The notes: generated by a model not told the origin, from the letters alone. A stretch of DNA of 7,578 nucleotides from Thioalkalivibrio sp. (GCA_018224485.1 JAGTVE010000263.1:1-7578), one strand, 5' to 3'. Shown: positions 1 through 5,913, numbered from the stretch's first letter. Translations and numbers: made by a program.

Positions 1-497
1 AGCGCAGAGTCGTCGTCATCGTTGATGGTGTAGGCAAGCCCGCCGTAGAACATGTCATAGGACAATTCACCGTAGAGTTCGCCGAAGTCGGCACTCAGTG
101 ACGAGCCATCGCTCAGCTGGGCATCCGGATAAGCGTAGTAGATATAACCGACGTCATAGCCAAAGCCGCCCGCGAATTCACCTGCGAAGCCGGCGTAGAG
201 ATCGATTTCGTAGCTGGTTGTGTCAACAGGTGCTTCAAGGTCATCGGGATCCAGTGCAGAAAAATCCACGTTCGACACCCACGTACCGAGATAGAATCCG
301 GACGCGTCCTCGAAGTCGATTCCGCCCTGGACGGCTGCTGCGCCATCGCTCTCAGAAAAGCCGCGGAAGAAGTAGCTAGATACCACGCCGATGTTTGCGG
401 AAACTTCGGCGGTGGCGGTGGAGGTCATCGCAAGGCCGCCGGTCGAGACCGCCGCGACGACAGCGGCGGAGAGGGCGGAACGGGTCAGTTTCTTCAT
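1..497 (-). CDS. TorF-like (Gcw_chp family) putative outer-membrane porin, N-terminal part
   Basis: This frame is open from the ATG at 497-495 to the left edge, giving 165 complete codons; the C-terminus is outside the window. Residues 1-30 form a Sec signal peptide: basic MKK, a hydrophobic Ala/Val stretch, and an ATA|E cleavage site at about 30/31. The mature part begins EVSANIGVVSSYFFRGFSES and continues with VQGGIDFE and GFYLGTWVSNVDF, which matches how I remember the Gcw_chp/TorF family (strand, then 'YxFRG.S', then 'GFY.GTW.SNVDF'). Alternating aromatic strands and acidic loops indicate an outer-membrane beta-barrel; its substrate is unknown. An AGGAG (510-506) lies 8 nt before the ATG. 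The visible mature part has about 26 Asp/Glu, one Arg (R45) and no Lys. Codon use looks less GC-biased than in the other genes. A sigma-54-type promoter lies upstream. The family call is fairly sure; the porin role is the family's tentative annotation. Confidence 0.88.
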   Translation of the reverse strand, partial: MKKLTRSALSAAVVAAVSTGGLAMTSTATAEVSANIGVVSSYFFRGFSESDGAAAVQGGIDFEDASGFYLGTWVSNVDFSALDPDDLEAPVDTTSYEIDLYAGFAGEFAGGFGYDVGYIYYAYPDAQLSDGSSLSADFGELYGELSYDMFYGGLAYTINDDDDSA

Positions 498-579
498 GGG
501 TCGTGCTCCTGATGGAAGTGGTGTGCAGTAACCAGCCGGTGGTCGGTTGTCATCTGTCGTTCATCGACACCCAGCCCCT

Positions 580-595
580 TGCACGAGTTGTGCCA
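580..595 (-). promoter_or_regulatory. Sigma-54 (-24/-12) promoter for the TorF-like porin gene
   Basis: Read on the minus strand the site is TGGCACAACTCGTGCA. Against the sigma-54 consensus TGGCACRNNNNTTGCW it has a single mismatch (G for the first T of the -12 box). The invariant GG and GC are present with correct spacing. The predicted transcript start is near 570, giving a 5' leader of about 72 nt before the ATG at 497. Read on the plus strand the same DNA lacks the GG element, so it points only toward the porin. The match is seen directly; activity is inferred. Confidence 0.72.
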
Positions 596-614
596 GCCGG
601 TGCCGGGCCCTGAA

Positions 615-627
615 AATCGGCTTCTTA
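615..627 (+). promoter_or_regulatory. IHF-like site between sigma-54 promoter and upstream activator site
   Basis: AATCGGCTTCTTA matches the IHF consensus WATCAANNNNTTR at 7 of 9 defined positions (GG replaces AA). It lies in a locally A/T-rich patch (about 611-636) inside otherwise very GC-rich intergenic DNA, centred about 50 nt upstream of the predicted start. That is where IHF normally bends DNA at enhancer-dependent promoters. The motif is degenerate, so most of the support comes from position. Confidence 0.3.
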
Positions 628-630
628 CAA

Positions 631-657
631 CACATGTCGCCCTCGTACGACACTGTG
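631..657. promoter_or_regulatory. Imperfect inverted repeat, possible operator
   Basis: CACATGTCG (631-639) pairs with CGACACTGTG (648-657) apart from one bulged C at 653; the spacer is 8 nt. The centre is about 74 nt upstream of the predicted porin transcript start. It could be a binding site for a dimeric regulator of either divergent gene. I do not recognise it as a named operator. Confidence 0.3.
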
Positions 658-668
658 ATGCCCCAAGC

Positions 669-684
669 CGGGGCGGTTGCCCCG
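669..684. other. Short perfect GC hairpin in the divergent intergenic region
   Basis: CGGGGC (669-674) and GCCCCG (679-684) are perfect complements around a GGTT loop. No T-tract follows on either strand, so this is not a recognisable terminator. It may simply reflect high GC. Apart from this hairpin and the regulatory sites listed separately, I see nothing clear in the 354-base gap 498-851, including no convincing sigma-70 promoter for the rightward genes. Confidence 0.2.
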
Positions 685-690
685 CGAATG

Positions 691-707
691 CGCACCGTTC
701 CAGTGCA
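691..707. promoter_or_regulatory. NtrC-like upstream activator palindrome
   Basis: The site reads CGCACCGTTCCAGTGCA. Against the enteric NtrC consensus TGCACC-N5-GGTGCA it matches 10 of 12 defined positions, with intact GCAC and GTGC half-sites and the correct 5-nt centre. It is centred about 129 nt upstream of the predicted start of the sigma-54 promoter at 580-595, a classical enhancer distance. Together these suggest nitrogen-limitation control of the porin gene. Another sigma-54 activator with a similar palindrome cannot be excluded. Confidence 0.5.
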
Positions 708-851
708 TCCACACCGGCCGCCGCGAGTCCGACCCGGCAGGCCCCGCACCCCGCCGTCCACCCATGCCCCGTCGCGCCCGCCGCCCGGCCGATTGTCTCC
801 CCGCCCCGTTTCGCCCAGACTCAAACCCTTTCTGGAGCCAGATGGACGTTC

Positions 852-2399
852 ATGAGCGACACCCTCCCCGGCTACGACGAGATCCCCTACGACAGCGTCC
901 CGATCACCGAGACCCATCCCGACCGGCTCGCGGTGATCGGCCGCCTCTTCGGGCTGGCGGCCCCGGACCCGGCCCGGGCCCGGATCCTCGAACTGGGCTG
1001 CGCGGCCGGCGGCAACCTCCTCCCGATCGCCTTCCACCTTCCGGGCACGCGCTGCACCGGGGTGGAGCTGTCCCGCGCGCAGGCGTTTGCGGGCGCGGAG
1101 GCCTGCCGGGCGCTGGATCTCGACAACGCCGAGATACGGCACCAGGACATCCTTCAGGTCCCGCTGGAGGGCGAGCCGTTCGACTACATCGTCGCGCATG
1201 GCGTGTTCTCCTGGGTACCCACCGCAGTGCAGGAACACGTGCTGGCCTTGTGCGGCGCCCGGCTCGCCCCCGGGGGGGTCGCCTACGTCAGCTACAACAC
1301 GCTGCCCGGCGGACGCCAGCGCAGCATGCTCAGGGACATGCTGCTGCACCATGTGCGCGAAATCGCCAGCCCGCAGGAGCGCTTGGCCGGTGCGCGCGAG
1401 ATGCTGGCCTTCCTCGCGACCCCGCTGGTGGAGACGCCTCCGGGCCACGACTGGCTGCGCAAGGAGCTGGAGCGCCTGCGGAGCGCACGGGACAGCTACC
1501 TCTACCACGAGTATCTGGCGGAAACGAACGAGCCGGTGCTCTTCCGCGAATTCGTGGACCGTGCGGCAGCGCACGGGCTTCAGTACCTGGCCGACACCCG
1601 GCTGCACACGATGTTTCCATCCACGCTGGGAGCCGACGCGGCGGCGAGCCTCGCACGCTTCGATGAACTGACGGTTGCGGAGCAATATTCGGATTTCCTG
1701 ACGCTGCGCCCGTTCCGCCGATCCCTGCTCTGCCGGAGCTCGGAATCGCTGACGCGCGAGATCGACCTGGACCCGCTGTTCGCCCTGCCCCTGTACACGG
1801 ATCTCGCGCCGGACCCGGAGGGGGTCTTCCGCAACGCCGCCGGCCAGGCCTTCCAGGTCGAGACCCCGCTCCTTCGCGCCGTGGTCGAGTCGCTGAGCGC
1901 GGCCTTTCCGCGGGCACGGCTGCTGGAGGAGATCATGCCCGAGGCATCCGAGCGGGCGGCCCGGTCCGGTCATGCCCCGACATCCGGAGACATCAGGTCC
2001 CTGCCGGAGGAACTCTTCAGTCTGTTCGCCTCCGCAGGCCTGCAGGTCACGCTCTGCGCTCCGGATCCCGTCAGCGGCGCAATGTCGACCGGATCAGGGC
2101 CCCGGGCCACAGACCTGGCGCGGACGCTGGTCCAACGGGGCGAACACCTGATCCCGACCGTCCGGCATCAGTCTCTGCGGCTCGATCCCGTTTCCGTCCG
2201 GATACTGCCCCTGCTCGACGGAAGCCGCGCGCCGGCGGTACTGGTGGAGGACATGATCGCGGCTGCCGCTCGGGATCCGGCACTGGCCCGGGAGCTTCCT
2301 GCCGACAGTGCGGACCACCAGCGCGAGCATCTGCAGAAGAGCGTGAGCGGGTTGCTGGCGCAACTGGAGCGTCACGGCCTGCTGGTTGCGCTACGATAA
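852..2399 (+). CDS. Class I SAM-dependent methyltransferase with methyltransferase-regulatory domain (PKMT-like)
   Basis: The 515-residue product is probably a cytosolic protein methyltransferase. Residues 8-35 (YDEIPYDSVP, then ETHPDRLAVIGRLFGL) are a lead-in I associate with the family that includes rickettsial protein-lysine methyltransferases and 'methyltransferase regulatory domain' proteins. The SAM-binding glycine motif LELGCAAGGN is at 46-55, an acidic ribose-binding position follows in GVELS (70-74), then HQDI (97-100) and FDYIVAHGVFSWVP (110-123). Residues 148-154 read YNTLPGG, where homologues I recall have YNTYPGW. Residues about 210-300 (EYLAETNEP, then DFLTLRPFRRSLLCR) fit the regulatory middle domain. 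The last ~80 residues look like a small helical or winged-helix end domain. The frame stays open further upstream, but only the ATG at 852 begins family-like sequence. The Shine-Dalgarno is weak (GGAG at 834-837 is distant). cfa follows after 57 nt. The substrate is unknown. Confidence 0.85.
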   Translation: MSDTLPGYDEIPYDSVPITETHPDRLAVIGRLFGLAAPDPARARILELGCAAGGNLLPIAFHLPGTRCTGVELSRAQAFAGAEACRALDLDNAEIRHQDILQVPLEGEPFDYIVAHGVFSWVPTAVQEHVLALCGARLAPGGVAYVSYNTLPGGRQRSMLRDMLLHHVREIASPQERLAGAREMLAFLATPLVETPPGHDWLRKELERLRSARDSYLYHEYLAETNEPVLFREFVDRAAAHGLQYLADTRLHTMFPSTLGADAAASLARFDELTVAEQYSDFLTLRPFRRSLLCRSSESLTREIDLDPLFALPLYTDLAPDPEGVFRNAAGQAFQVETPLLRAVVESLSAAFPRARLLEEIMPEASERAARSGHAPTSGDIRSLPEELFSLFASAGLQVTLCAPDPVSGAMSTGSGPRATDLARTLVQRGEHLIPTVRHQSLRLDPVSVRILPLLDGSRAPAVLVEDMIAAAARDPALARELPADSADHQREHLQKSVSGLLAQLERHGLLVALR

Positions 2400-2456
2400 A
2401 GGCAGCAACCGACCCACAAGAGAACTTCCACCCAATCAATCCTCAAGGATGGAGAC

Positions 2457-3635
2457 ATGACGCTATTCGGGCTCCTGGAAGAATACCTGCGGGAAGGAAC
2501 CCTGAACGTACAACTGCCCGACGGGACCCGGCGCCGCTTCGGATCCGGGCGACCCGAGGCGAGCATCGTGCTCAACGAACCCGAGACCCTCCGGCGCATC
2601 GCTGCCGATCCCGGCTTCGAGTTCGGCCAGACCTACATGGAGGGCGGCTGGGCGCCGGGTGAGGAGGGACTGCGCCCGCTGCTCCAGGTGACCATGAGCA
2701 ACTTCGCGGAGATGTTGGCCCAGCAGCGCCGGCATCCGCTGGGGCTGGTCCGCAAGGTACTGCAGCAGGGAAACCGCGTACGCCGGGCCTATCGCAACGT
2801 GTCCCACCACTACGACATCGATGAATGGCTCTTCCGGCGCTTCCTCGACGACGGGATGTTCTATTCCTGCGCCTACTTTGCGCAGCCGGACATGAGCCTC
2901 GAAGAGGCACAACGCGCGAAATGCCGCCACATCGCACTGAAACTGCGCCTGGAGCCGGGAATGCGGGTGCTGGACATCGGCAGCGGCTGGGGCGGGCTTG
3001 CGATGTATCTCGCGTCCGAATTCGACGTGTCCGTGGACGGCCTGACCCTGTCGCAGGAGCAGCTGCGCGTCGCGCGGGAGGAGTGCGCCCGGCGCGGCCT
3101 CGATGACCGCGTCGCGTTTCACTTCCGCGACTACCGGGAACACCGGGAACAGTACGACCGCATTGTCAGCGTCGGCATGTTCGAGCACGTGGGGCAGCCC
3201 TATTACGGGGCCTTCTTCCAGCAGCTCGGCGAGCTGCTGAAGGAGGACGGCGTTGCGCTGCTGCACACCATCGGCCGCACCGGCGAGCCGGGCACCACCA
3301 ATGCCTGGCTGCGGCGCTACATCTTCCCCGGCGGGTACACCCCGGCCCTGTCCGAACTCTCCGCGGCACTCGAGCAGACCCCGCTGATGGTCACCGACCT
3401 GGAGGTCTGGCGCTTGCACTACGCGGAGACCCTGGCCGAGTGGTACCGGCGCTTCCAGTCGGTGCGCGCGGAGGTCGCCGAGCGCTTCGACGAGCGCTTC
3501 TGCCGGATGTGGGAGTTCTATCTCGCCTCCTGCGAGGGAACGTTCCGCTACTGGGACCAGGTCGTCTTCCACGTACAGATGGCGAAACGACACGACGTGG
3601 TACCGATCACGCGCGATTACCTTTGCCCCTCCTGA
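2457..3635 (+). CDS. cfa: Cyclopropane-fatty-acyl-phospholipid synthase
   Basis: The 392-residue product is close in length to E. coli Cfa (382). The enzyme transfers a methylene group from SAM to cis double bonds of acyl chains in membrane phospholipids, acting at the inner face of the cytoplasmic membrane. Residues 1-100 form the N-terminal lipid-binding region. The methyltransferase fold has motif I VLDIGSGWGG (171-180), then GLTLSQEQ (195-202), SVGMFEHVG (238-246) and LLHTIGR (268-274). The residues that hold the catalytic bicarbonate in E. coli appear conserved as C138 (FYSCAYF), E243, H270 and Y322 (HYAETL). C359 matches the conserved C-terminal cysteine. The start is well set: AAGGA (2445-2449) lies 7 nt before the ATG. 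It is probably co-transcribed with the methyltransferase gene upstream and the small membrane-protein gene 13 nt downstream. No stationary-phase promoter is recognisable in the 57-nt gap. All key residues are present, so the enzyme should be active. Confidence 0.96.
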   Translation: MTLFGLLEEYLREGTLNVQLPDGTRRRFGSGRPEASIVLNEPETLRRIAADPGFEFGQTYMEGGWAPGEEGLRPLLQVTMSNFAEMLAQQRRHPLGLVRKVLQQGNRVRRAYRNVSHHYDIDEWLFRRFLDDGMFYSCAYFAQPDMSLEEAQRAKCRHIALKLRLEPGMRVLDIGSGWGGLAMYLASEFDVSVDGLTLSQEQLRVAREECARRGLDDRVAFHFRDYREHREQYDRIVSVGMFEHVGQPYYGAFFQQLGELLKEDGVALLHTIGRTGEPGTTNAWLRRYIFPGGYTPALSELSAALEQTPLMVTDLEVWRLHYAETLAEWYRRFQSVRAEVAERFDERFCRMWEFYLASCEGTFRYWDQVVFHVQMAKRHDVVPITRDYLCPS

Positions 3636-3648
3636 CCAGGACGCAGAA

Positions 3649-3855
3649 ATGAGCCGGCGGCGAATCGACGAGGGGCTGGTGATCGTTGGGCTGGTGCTGA
3701 TCGGGATCGGAACCTACGCGCTGTACACCGGCGAGGTCTTCATCAGCCGACTCACCGTCAGCGAGGGACAGAGCCTGGGGGGCATCGGCGCGCTGGCCAT
3801 CGGCGCGATCTTCATCGTCGCAGGCGTCTACTTCCTGATCCAGTCCCGCAAGTAG
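3649..3855 (+). CDS. Small two-helix membrane protein, function unknown
   Basis: The 68-residue product has two hydrophobic helices, about residues 9-27 (LVIVGLVLIGIGTYALY) and 45-64 (GIGALAIGAIFIVAGVYFLI). They are joined by a polar loop with E29, R34 and E39. Basic residues at both ends (RRR at 3-5, SRK at the C-terminus) predict both termini in the cytoplasm with the loop in the periplasm. A CAGGA (3637-3641) sits 7 nt before the ATG, and the gene begins 13 nt after the cfa stop, so it is very likely translated and in the same operon. I do not recognise the family. Its position suggests an accessory role in membrane lipid modification, but that is a guess from context. Confidence 0.8.
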   Translation: MSRRRIDEGLVIVGLVLIGIGTYALYTGEVFISRLTVSEGQSLGGIGALAIGAIFIVAGVYFLIQSRK

Positions 3856-3865
3856 CGAATGGACG

Positions 3866-3898
3866 GGGCCCGAAACCCCCGGCTCAGGATGCGGGCCC
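3866..3898. terminator. GC-rich inverted repeat between convergent operons (possible bidirectional terminator)
   Basis: GGGCCCG (3866-3872) and CGGGCCC (3892-3898) are perfect complements with a 19-nt loop. The repeat fills the 42-nt gap between the small membrane-protein gene and the converging YihY gene, and its right arm touches the YihY stop codon. No run of T follows on either strand, so it is not a standard intrinsic terminator; it might pause polymerase or protect the 3' ends. Confidence 0.3.
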
Positions 3899-5247
3899 TA
3901 AGTGGGCTCGCGCCCGGTCAGCAGGTCGCGCAACGTCAGGGAATCCAGGACCTCTGAACGCCTGCGCTCAATCCGCTCGACCAGGGACTCCACCCTGTCC
4001 GGACCCTCCATGCGCCGGTAGAGATAATCATCCTCCTGGTGGCGCAGGGCGCTCAGGATCTCGTTGACCGGGATCGCGGCCAGATCCCGACCGGGAAGAT
4101 ACCGCGGATCATCCTCACCCGTGACCACGAGTAGTCCCGAACGCTCCAGCGCCTGTGCCGGCCCGGACAGGACCCGGCTTGGCACTTGTAGCCGGTGGGC
4201 CAGATCTTCCAGCGCCGGCGCGTTCTCCCCTTCCAGGAACCGATGACCCACCTCGGCCATCAGGTGCATCCCGAGGCGCTCGCGCATCGCGGCGGAGGGC
4301 GGCTGGCCGGCGCCGCGCACCCGGATGTACTCGGGATTCTGGATGTAGAAGGCGATCTTTGATCCGATCAGCAGGATCAGCCAGGAGATGTACACCCAGA
4401 TCAGCAGCATGATCACGATCGCGAAGCCGGAGTAGATCGCGTCATAGCGCGTGGAACTGGCCACGATCTTGGCGAAGCCCCACCCCACCGTTTGCCACAA
4501 CGCCCCCGCGATGACTGCGCCAATCAACGCGGGCATCAGCCGCACGCGCGTGTTCGGAACGAACATGTAGACGAAGGTGAAGGCGGCCACGATCAGCGCG
4601 ATCGGGATCAGGCTGGAGGCGGTCTCGAACAGCAGGCCAAACGGTTCGATCGCGGCTACTCGCTGCATCAGCGCGGAGGACATCACCGTTGCCGTGACCC
4701 CCAGGGCGGATACCACCAACAGTGGGCCGACCATGATCACCGAGATATAGTTGCTGAAACGCTGACCGAAACTGCGCATGCCCTCGACCTGCCAGATGCC
4801 GTTGAAGGCCTGCTCGATCTTCTGCACCAGCGCGATCACCGTGTAGACGAGGAAGATCAGGCCGACGAATCCGAGGACGCCGACCTGTACGTTGTCGATG
4901 AACTCCATAATGTTCTGCGTGATCTCCGCGCCCTGCTCGCCCAGCGGCTCCAGCAGGTTCAGCATCAGGGGCTCCACCGCATTGTGGGCACCGAAGGCCT
5001 TCAGGACCGAGAACGACAGCGCCAGCAGCGGCACCATCGACAGGAGGGTGGTGTAGACAAGGCTCATCGCCCGGAGGGTCAACTGGCCCTCCGTGGCCTC
5101 GCGCACGATGCCGCTGATACCGCGCACGATACCGATCGCCAGCGCCTGGCTGCGCGGGAGCGCGGCGAGGTCCGCGCGGTTCAGCAGTTCGTCGGCACGC
5201 TCGCGCCAGCGGTCCAGGCGCCCCGACTCGGCCTTTCCCCGACTCAC
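3898..5247 (-). CDS. BrkB/YihY family inner-membrane protein with C-terminal winged-helix-like region
   Basis: With a GTG start at 5247 the product is 449 residues. The start is chosen because it overlaps the preceding YdbL stop by four bases (GTGA), a typical coupled arrangement; the ATG at 5310 would overlap that gene by 67 bases. Residues 1-55 are a basic cytoplasmic lead-in. Six membrane segments are visible near 58-85, 122-143, 168-192, 211-231, 239-262 and 272-298. Family hallmarks are LTLRAMSLVYTTLLSMVPLL (56-75), AFNGIW (147-152), FVPNTRVR (229-236) and YDAIYSGF (268-275). After about residue 335 comes a soluble tail with a winged-helix pattern (ALEDLAHRLQVP, then LERSGLLVV), found in many YihY proteins. 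The biochemical role of the family is unsettled; old names linking it to RNase BN are wrong. The position after ydbH/ydbL suggests an envelope-lipid role. Confidence 0.9.
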   Translation of the reverse strand: MSRGKAESGRLDRWRERADELLNRADLAALPRSQALAIGIVRGISGIVREATEGQLTLRAMSLVYTTLLSMVPLLALSFSVLKAFGAHNAVEPLMLNLLEPLGEQGAEITQNIMEFIDNVQVGVLGFVGLIFLVYTVIALVQKIEQAFNGIWQVEGMRSFGQRFSNYISVIMVGPLLVVSALGVTATVMSSALMQRVAAIEPFGLLFETASSLIPIALIVAAFTFVYMFVPNTRVRLMPALIGAVIAGALWQTVGWGFAKIVASSTRYDAIYSGFAIVIMLLIWVYISWLILLIGSKIAFYIQNPEYIRVRGAGQPPSAAMRERLGMHLMAEVGHRFLEGENAPALEDLAHRLQVPSRVLSGPAQALERSGLLVVTGEDDPRYLPGRDLAAIPVNEILSALRHQEDDYLYRRMEGPDRVESLVERIERRRSEVLDSLTLRDLLTGREPT

Positions 5248-5861
5248 TTCTGACGCCAGGCGCCGTTCCGGTCCTGGTACCAGTATCCCGACGGCGCCTC
5301 TTCCACCCACACACGGGCAAAGGTCTCGCGGATCTGGTCCTCCCAGTCCGGACGGTCGTTGGCCCGGGCGATCTCGCGGTACAGGGCCCGGCGGTCGGCA
5401 TTCTCCTCGCTCACCATCCGCTGCACCCGGGCGCGTTCCTGCAATGGCACGTCGGAGAGATCCCGGGCCTCGACGAAGCCGTCGCGTCCGAATCCGACCG
5501 CACCGCTGCGCAGGTAGGGGGCCAGTTCCGCGCTGCGCGAGCGCATGGATGTCCGCAGACGGTTGATGGCGGGACTCTCCACGCGCAGGTCCGGCGACTG
5601 CGCGGAGGCCGGCGCGACCAGCCTTTCAAGACCCCACGCGACCGCCGGCATGATCAGCGGCGTGATGCCGCGGCTCGTCGGCTCGGGCGCGGCATCCGGT
5701 TCGTCCGGGGTTGGCGCGTCCGGCGCCTCGAGAACATCCCGCACGATGGTCCGTGCGGCCTCCTCGGCGGCAGCGGCGGGGAAGTAGATATGGATCGTGA
5801 CGCAGGCGCTGGCCACCAGCACCAGCACCAGTACCGCGAACATGCGACTCAGGGCCCTCAT
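5244..5861 (-). CDS. ydbL: YdbL-type DUF1318 protein, long form with lipoprotein signal
   Basis: The 205-residue product starts at the ATG at 5861-5859. Residues 1-20 form a lipoprotein signal ending VASAC, with C20 as the lipidation site. C20 is followed by VTIHIYFPAAAAEEAA (21-36), a short alternating beta-type segment and a helix, then a Pro/Asp/Ala-rich linker (46-63). A second hydrophobic stretch ends APASAQ (83-88) and resembles the end of a signal peptide. The DUF1318 domain covers about 90-205: SPAINRLRTSM (96-106), QRMVSEENADRRALYREIA (147-165) and the C-terminal GYWYQDRNGAWRQK (192-205). In E. coli, YdbL is a small soluble periplasmic protein that modulates assembly of the YdbH-YnbE intermembrane bridge. 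Here it appears membrane-anchored. The ydbH stop is 52 nt upstream, and no separate ynbE is present between them. The downstream yihY start overlaps its stop. Confidence 0.87.
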   Translation of the reverse strand: MRALSRMFAVLVLVLVASACVTIHIYFPAAAAEEAARTIVRDVLEAPDAPTPDEPDAAPEPTSRGITPLIMPAVAWGLERLVAPASAQSPDLRVESPAINRLRTSMRSRSAELAPYLRSGAVGFGRDGFVEARDLSDVPLQERARVQRMVSEENADRRALYREIARANDRPDWEDQIRETFARVWVEEAPSGYWYQDRNGAWRQK

Positions 5862-5868
5862 TACGCTT

Positions 5869-5874
5869 CTCCTC
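5869..5874 (-). promoter_or_regulatory. Shine-Dalgarno that fixes the ydbL start
   Basis: GAGGAG on the minus strand, 7 nt before the ATG at 5861, is the strongest ribosome-binding site nearby. It favours this start over the in-frame ATG at 5951, which lies inside ydbH and would put basic non-family sequence before the lipoprotein signal. Confidence 0.8.
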
Positions 5875-5913
5875 TGCGCCGGGCGCAGCCAGGGGGAACT
5901 CCTTTCTCTTCGA

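Noticed and set aside
580..595. A sigma-54 promoter reading rightward toward the methyltransferase from the same site
   Set aside because: On the plus strand the -24 GG becomes TG and three consensus positions fail; the minus-strand reading is far better.
669..684. Intrinsic terminator at the CGGGGC/GCCCCG hairpin
   Set aside because: No T-tract follows on either strand and no gene ends nearby.
579..851. N-terminal extension of the methyltransferase to an upstream ATG at 579
   Set aside because: The added residues are Pro/Ala/Arg-rich and unlike the family, and they would cover the sigma-54/NtrC-like control region. Family-like sequence begins at the ATG at 852.
561..1973. Long open frame (470 codons) on the minus strand opposite the methyltransferase gene
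   Set aside because: It is low-complexity and Arg/Gly/Gln-rich with no family motifs, and it lies wholly antisense to a gene with clear SAM-binding signatures. It is a by-product of high GC.
2384..2410. Terminator between the methyltransferase gene and cfa (GGTTGC/GCAACC repeat)
   Set aside because: Only a 6-bp stem with a 15-nt loop that overlaps the stop codon and has no T-tract; the short gap to cfa fits co-transcription better.
2463..3593. Long open frame (376 codons) on the minus strand opposite cfa
   Set aside because: It is the exact antisense shadow of cfa and has no recognisable domain; cfa has all its catalytic residues.
4492..5253. Plus-strand frame opposite yihY, rich in His/Gln/Asp/Arg
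   Set aside because: The composition is that of the reverse complement of a membrane-protein gene; no hydrophobic segments or motifs.
5248..5310. Upstream ATG start for yihY at 5310
   Set aside because: It would add 21 residues of non-family sequence and overlap ydbL by 67 nt; the GTG at 5247 gives a normal 4-nt overlap.
5862..5913. A hidden ynbE between ydbH and ydbL
   Set aside because: The gap is only 52 nt, too short for the roughly 60-codon YnbE, and holds just the ribosome-binding site for ydbL.
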